Origin: Pseudochelatococcus lubricantis
GTDB lineage: Bacteria > Pseudomonadota > Alphaproteobacteria > Rhizobiales > Beijerinckiaceae
Assembly (NCBI RefSeq): GCF_011762225.1
Contig: NZ_JAASQI010000007.1
Location: 1-64,000, forward strand
Direction of reading: 5' to 3'
Length of the DNA stretch: 64,000 nucleotides
The notes beneath the pieces were generated by a model. The model ran no database searches, was not told the DNA's origin, and saw nothing but the letters and a program-made list of their open reading frames with translations. The position numbers and the translations under genes were made by a program. Shown here one piece after another: positions 61,645 through 64,000 of the stretch; position 1 is the first letter of the stretch, and each line of letters begins with the position of its first letter.

Positions 61645-62553
61645 TCACAACACGCTCCACTCCTGCTGGACCAGCCAGCGGTGAAGCGCGGCAACGCCCT
61701 TCACCCTCAGATGCCCGCGCGGAAGCACGAGATAGAAGCCCGGAACCTCGTCGGCGTTCATGCCGGCCAGCACATCGCGCCCGAGCGGCGCGACCAACGC
61801 GCCGGAGCGCAAGTCCTCCTCCGCGTCGGCGGAGGAGAGGAGACCGATCCCGATGCCTTGCAAAGTGGCACGCCGCATCGAGGCGGCAGTGTCGAAGCTG
61901 ACGCTTCGGTCCCCGTCCGATTGCTCGCTGCCGAGGAAACGCAGAATATCCGGCCACAGACGCAGGGACTTGACCGTATCGAGCAGCGTGAACTTGATAA
62001 GGTCGGCAGCCCCGGAAATCTCCGCTCCGATCTGCGGCGTACAACAGATGAGCTTTGGGTCAGGAACAAGCAGTTTGCACTCGTATTCCGCCCAATCGCC
62101 ATACCCCCATTGCACCGCCATATCGATGTCGTCGCGGCCGAAGTCCGGTATGTCGATCATCGTGGTCAGACGCAGGTCGGCGCCCGGCAGAATCTCGCGG
62201 AAAGAGGACAGACGCGGCAGGAGATAGCGAGTTGCAAAATAAGGACTGGCGTTGAGGTTTATGCGGTTGCGATAGGCGGCCTTCGTGACCCGCCGCACCC
62301 CTTCCGCGAACTCGCTGAAGCCTGCCTCCACATAGTGAGACAGGAGGATGGCCGACTCCGTCAGCTCGATCGAACGGCCTCTGCGCTCGAACAGGGTTAC
62401 CTGAAGCGTATCCTCAAGCAGCTTGATCTGCTGCCCTACCGCCTGCGGCGTCACCAGCAACTCGTCGGCGGCCTGACGCAGGCTCCGGTGGCGGGCGACC
62501 GCATGGAAGACCCGCAGGGCGTTGAGCGGGGGAAGGCGTGGCTTGCCGCTCAT
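61645..62553 (-). CDS. LysR-family transcriptional regulator (GcvA type)
   Basis: 302 residues. N-terminal winged helix LPPLNALRVFHAVARHRSLRQAADELLVTPQAVGQQIKLLE and the GcvA-like layout, where the effector domain begins NLNASPYFATRYLLPRLSSF. ATG at 62553 has GGAGGG 8 nt upstream; the ATG at 62559 is too close to it. It lies between the SDR genes and aapJ, all on the minus strand, and is the likely regulator of the amino-acid transporter. The 125-nt gap to aapJ has no clear operator. Confidence 0.88.
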   Translation of the reverse strand: MSGKPRLPPLNALRVFHAVARHRSLRQAADELLVTPQAVGQQIKLLEDTLQVTLFERRGRSIELTESAILLSHYVEAGFSEFAEGVRRVTKAAYRNRINLNASPYFATRYLLPRLSSFREILPGADLRLTTMIDIPDFGRDDIDMAVQWGYGDWAEYECKLLVPDPKLICCTPQIGAEISGAADLIKFTLLDTVKSLRLWPDILRFLGSEQSDGDRSVSFDTAASMRRATLQGIGIGLLSSADAEEDLRSGALVAPLGRDVLAGMNADEVPGFYLVLPRGHLRVKGVAALHRWLVQQEWSVL

Positions 62554-62636
62554 CGTCATTCCCTCCTTCTGTTCAGGCCGTCGCCGCTGGATGCAAGGCC
62601 ATCCGGGCTGCCCGACCGGAGCGGGACCGGATGCGG

Positions 62637-63392
62637 TCAGGCATAGATGTATCCGCCGGAGACGATGACGTTCTCGCCGGTCATGTACGTATTCTTCGGG
62701 CCACCGGTCATCAGTACCCATTCGGCTATCTCCGCCGGCTGCGCACCGCGGCCGAGCGGGCTGGCCTTGGCCAGTTCCTCCAGGAAGCCAAGGGCGCGGG
62801 CACGCTCGGTAGCCATGCCCGCCGGCGCTACGGAGTTGACCAGAATGCCATCCCTGGCGACATGATGCGCGAAGGAGCGCGTGAGGCTGACAACGGCGGC
62901 CTTGGTCGCGGCGTAATGGGCGTTCTGCGGGTGGGCCTTGAACGCATCAACCGAAGTCAGGTTAACGATGCGGCCGCGGACATGATCCTTCGGCTCCTGT
63001 GCCGCCATGTGCCGGACCGCGGCGACCATCATGTGATATGTGCCCTTGATGTTGATGCCGTTGGAGGCGTCCCACTCGGCGTCGGTGATTTCCATGACCG
63101 GCCGGCGGGGATAGATCGCCGCACAGTTGATGAGCGTATCGACGCGCCCGATATCGGCGGTGATGGCCGCGAACGCTTCATGGCACTGGGGCCCGATCTG
63201 AATGTCCGCGCTCGCGGCCGCAGCCGGCAGGCCTTTTGCGCGCGCGGTTTCCAGCGCGGCCTCCGCGGCGTCGCGGTTGATATCGATGATGCCGAGCGCA
63301 GTGGCGCCCGCCTCCACGGCCATGCGGGCGAGCAGCGCGCCGAGACCCGAACCGCCGCCGACGATTACAACTGAAAGTCCGTTCACGTTCAT
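62637..63392 (-). CDS. SDR family oxidoreductase
   Basis: 251 residues. [15 protein letters not shown] cofactor motif (GGGSGLG variant), acidic end of strand 2 (IIDINRD, NAD(H)-type), [10 protein letters not shown] in place of [14 protein letters not shown] and catalytic YAATK. It starts 4 nt after another SDR gene and probably acts in the same pathway. Substrate unknown. Confidence 0.86.
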   Translation of the reverse strand: MNVNGLSVVIVGGGSGLGALLARMAVEAGATALGIIDINRDAAEAALETARAKGLPAAAASADIQIGPQCHEAFAAITADIGRVDTLINCAAIYPRRPVMEITDAEWDASNGINIKGTYHMMVAAVRHMAAQEPKDHVRGRIVNLTSVDAFKAHPQNAHYAATKAAVVSLTRSFAHHVARDGILVNSVAPAGMATERARALGFLEELAKASPLGRGAQPAEIAEWVLMTGGPKNTYMTGENVIVSGGYIYA

Positions 63393-63396
63393 ATCC

Positions 63397-64000
63397 TCAC
63401 TTGGTGCCGCTGGGGGAAGTCGGACGGGTTGGCACGATGTCGAAACGGGATACATCCGCCCACGCGGGCAGGCTCAGGACCGCAAGAACCATGTGCGCGA
63501 TATCATCGGGTTGTACCGCCTTGGTCGCGGCATACATCGCCTCGCGCGCCCTGGCGTCGAGGATGTCCTTGTAAAGCGCGGTCTCCACGCGCCCGGGAAC
63601 GATCTCCGTCACCCGCACGCCATGGGGAGACATGTCGGCGCGCAGCGCGGCGGCGAAGCCGGAGATGCCGGCCTTGGTGGCGGAATAAACCGCGATGTTG
63701 GGAAAAGCGGTATGAGCCGCAGCCGAACCGGTGAACAGGATATGGCCGCTGCCGCGATCGCGCATCTGCGGCACGACGAGGCGGGTCAGCAGGATGACCG
63801 CGCTCAGGTTTACCTCCAGCGCGGCGTCGATATCCGCGACCTGCATGTCGGCGAAGTTGCCGAGCGGCGGCATCATGCCGGCGTTGTTGACGAGAACGTC
63901 GATGTCGAGGCCGTTCACGACGGTTTCGAGCGCCTCGCGGTCGGTAACATCGACGGCGATGGGCGTAATACCGCCCTGCGTGGCGCGCAGTTCTTCAAGG
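63397..64000 (-). CDS. SDR family oxidoreductase (5' end outside window)
   Basis: Partial: about 200 residues remain, the cofactor-binding start is beyond 64000. The frame is open to the edge ([21 protein letters not shown], then [12 protein letters not shown]). Catalytic residues present: FTGSAAAHT and YSATK. The segment [19 protein letters not shown] fits the YdfG/serine-dehydrogenase-like branch of classical SDRs. Four nt separate it from the next SDR. Confidence 0.85.
   Translation of the reverse strand, partial: LEELRATQGGITPIAVDVTDREALETVVNGLDIDVLVNNAGMMPPLGNFADMQVADIDAALEVNLSAVILLTRLVVPQMRDRGSGHILFTGSAAAHTAFPNIAVYSATKAGISGFAAALRADMSPHGVRVTEIVPGRVETALYKDILDARAREAMYAATKAVQPDDIAHMVLAVLSLPAWADVSRFDIVPTRPTSPSGTK

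Noticed and set aside
1-64000. CRISPR arrays, tRNA or rRNA genes, insertion sequences, phage genes
   Set aside because: No regularly spaced direct repeats of CRISPR type, no tRNA-like or rRNA-like stretch and no transposase or integrase motifs were seen on either strand; a covariance-model scan would be needed to exclude small RNAs.

Overview
The window is GC-rich chromosomal DNA. Gene content (aap, liv and TTT transporters, ExoZ- and FkbM-type polysaccharide genes, TlpA, a bacterial heme oxygenase) and a dispersed intergenic palindromic element of the mosaic type common in rhizobia and brucellae point to an alphaproteobacterium, most likely of the Hyphomicrobiales (Rhizobiales). This is inferred from style; no rRNA or tRNA gene is visible to confirm it. 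Nearly all of the window is coding. No CRISPR array, integrase, transposase or phage gene was seen.

Region by region. (1) 1-8140: end of a surface-polysaccharide cluster, with an N-terminally truncated polyprenyl-phosphate sugar transferase, a secreted GH18 protein, an acyltransferase-3 membrane protein, an FkbM methyltransferase, a GMC-type FAD oxidoreductase, a small secreted protein and a Wzx-like flippase. (2) 8277-12793: heme oxygenase, 3-methyladenine DNA glycosylase, a hypothetical gene, then an MmgE/PrpD plus phosphosulfolactate-synthase-like pair behind an operator-like palindrome and closed by a strong terminator. (3) 12834-16501: an atypical P1B metal ATPase lacking the CPC and CxxC metal sites, two small companion genes and a c-type cytochrome. 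(4) 16529-24275: a complete seven-gene iron-uptake operon, FTR1 permease, P19, DUF2318 membrane protein, two FtsX/MacB permeases, ABC ATPase and TlpA lipoprotein, in the order of the Campylobacter p19 and E. coli fetMP-fls loci. (5) 24745-27920: small membrane proteins, then a DUF6502-DUF5666 pair preceded by four copies of TGGGA-N5-TCCCA. (6) 27965-33473: tripartite tricarboxylate transporter with an aldehyde dehydrogenase and an SDR.

(7) 34224-46611: an orphan SDR lacking the YxxxK motif, then a long minus-strand catabolic array (three SDRs, Dabb protein, acyl-CoA synthetase, unusual crotonase, LivGFHMK transporter) with a divergent IclR regulator. Similar palindromes in the liv promoter and beside iclR suggest shared control. 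(8) 46843-50931: an NtaA/DszA-type flavin monooxygenase with an SsuCAB-type transporter, probably sulfur-source scavenging. (9) 51044-57179: uronate-dehydrogenase-like protein, aminotransferase, HyuB and HyuA, and the wreck of a TPP-dependent enzyme that was once translationally coupled to hyuA. (10) 57312-64000: an AapJQMP-type amino-acid transporter, LysR regulator and two SDRs, the last cut by the window edge.

The least described elements are the DUF6502-DUF5666 pair with its repeated operator, the MmgE/PrpD-ComA-like pair, and the atypical metal ATPase with its two companions. Functions of these are not established by the sequence.
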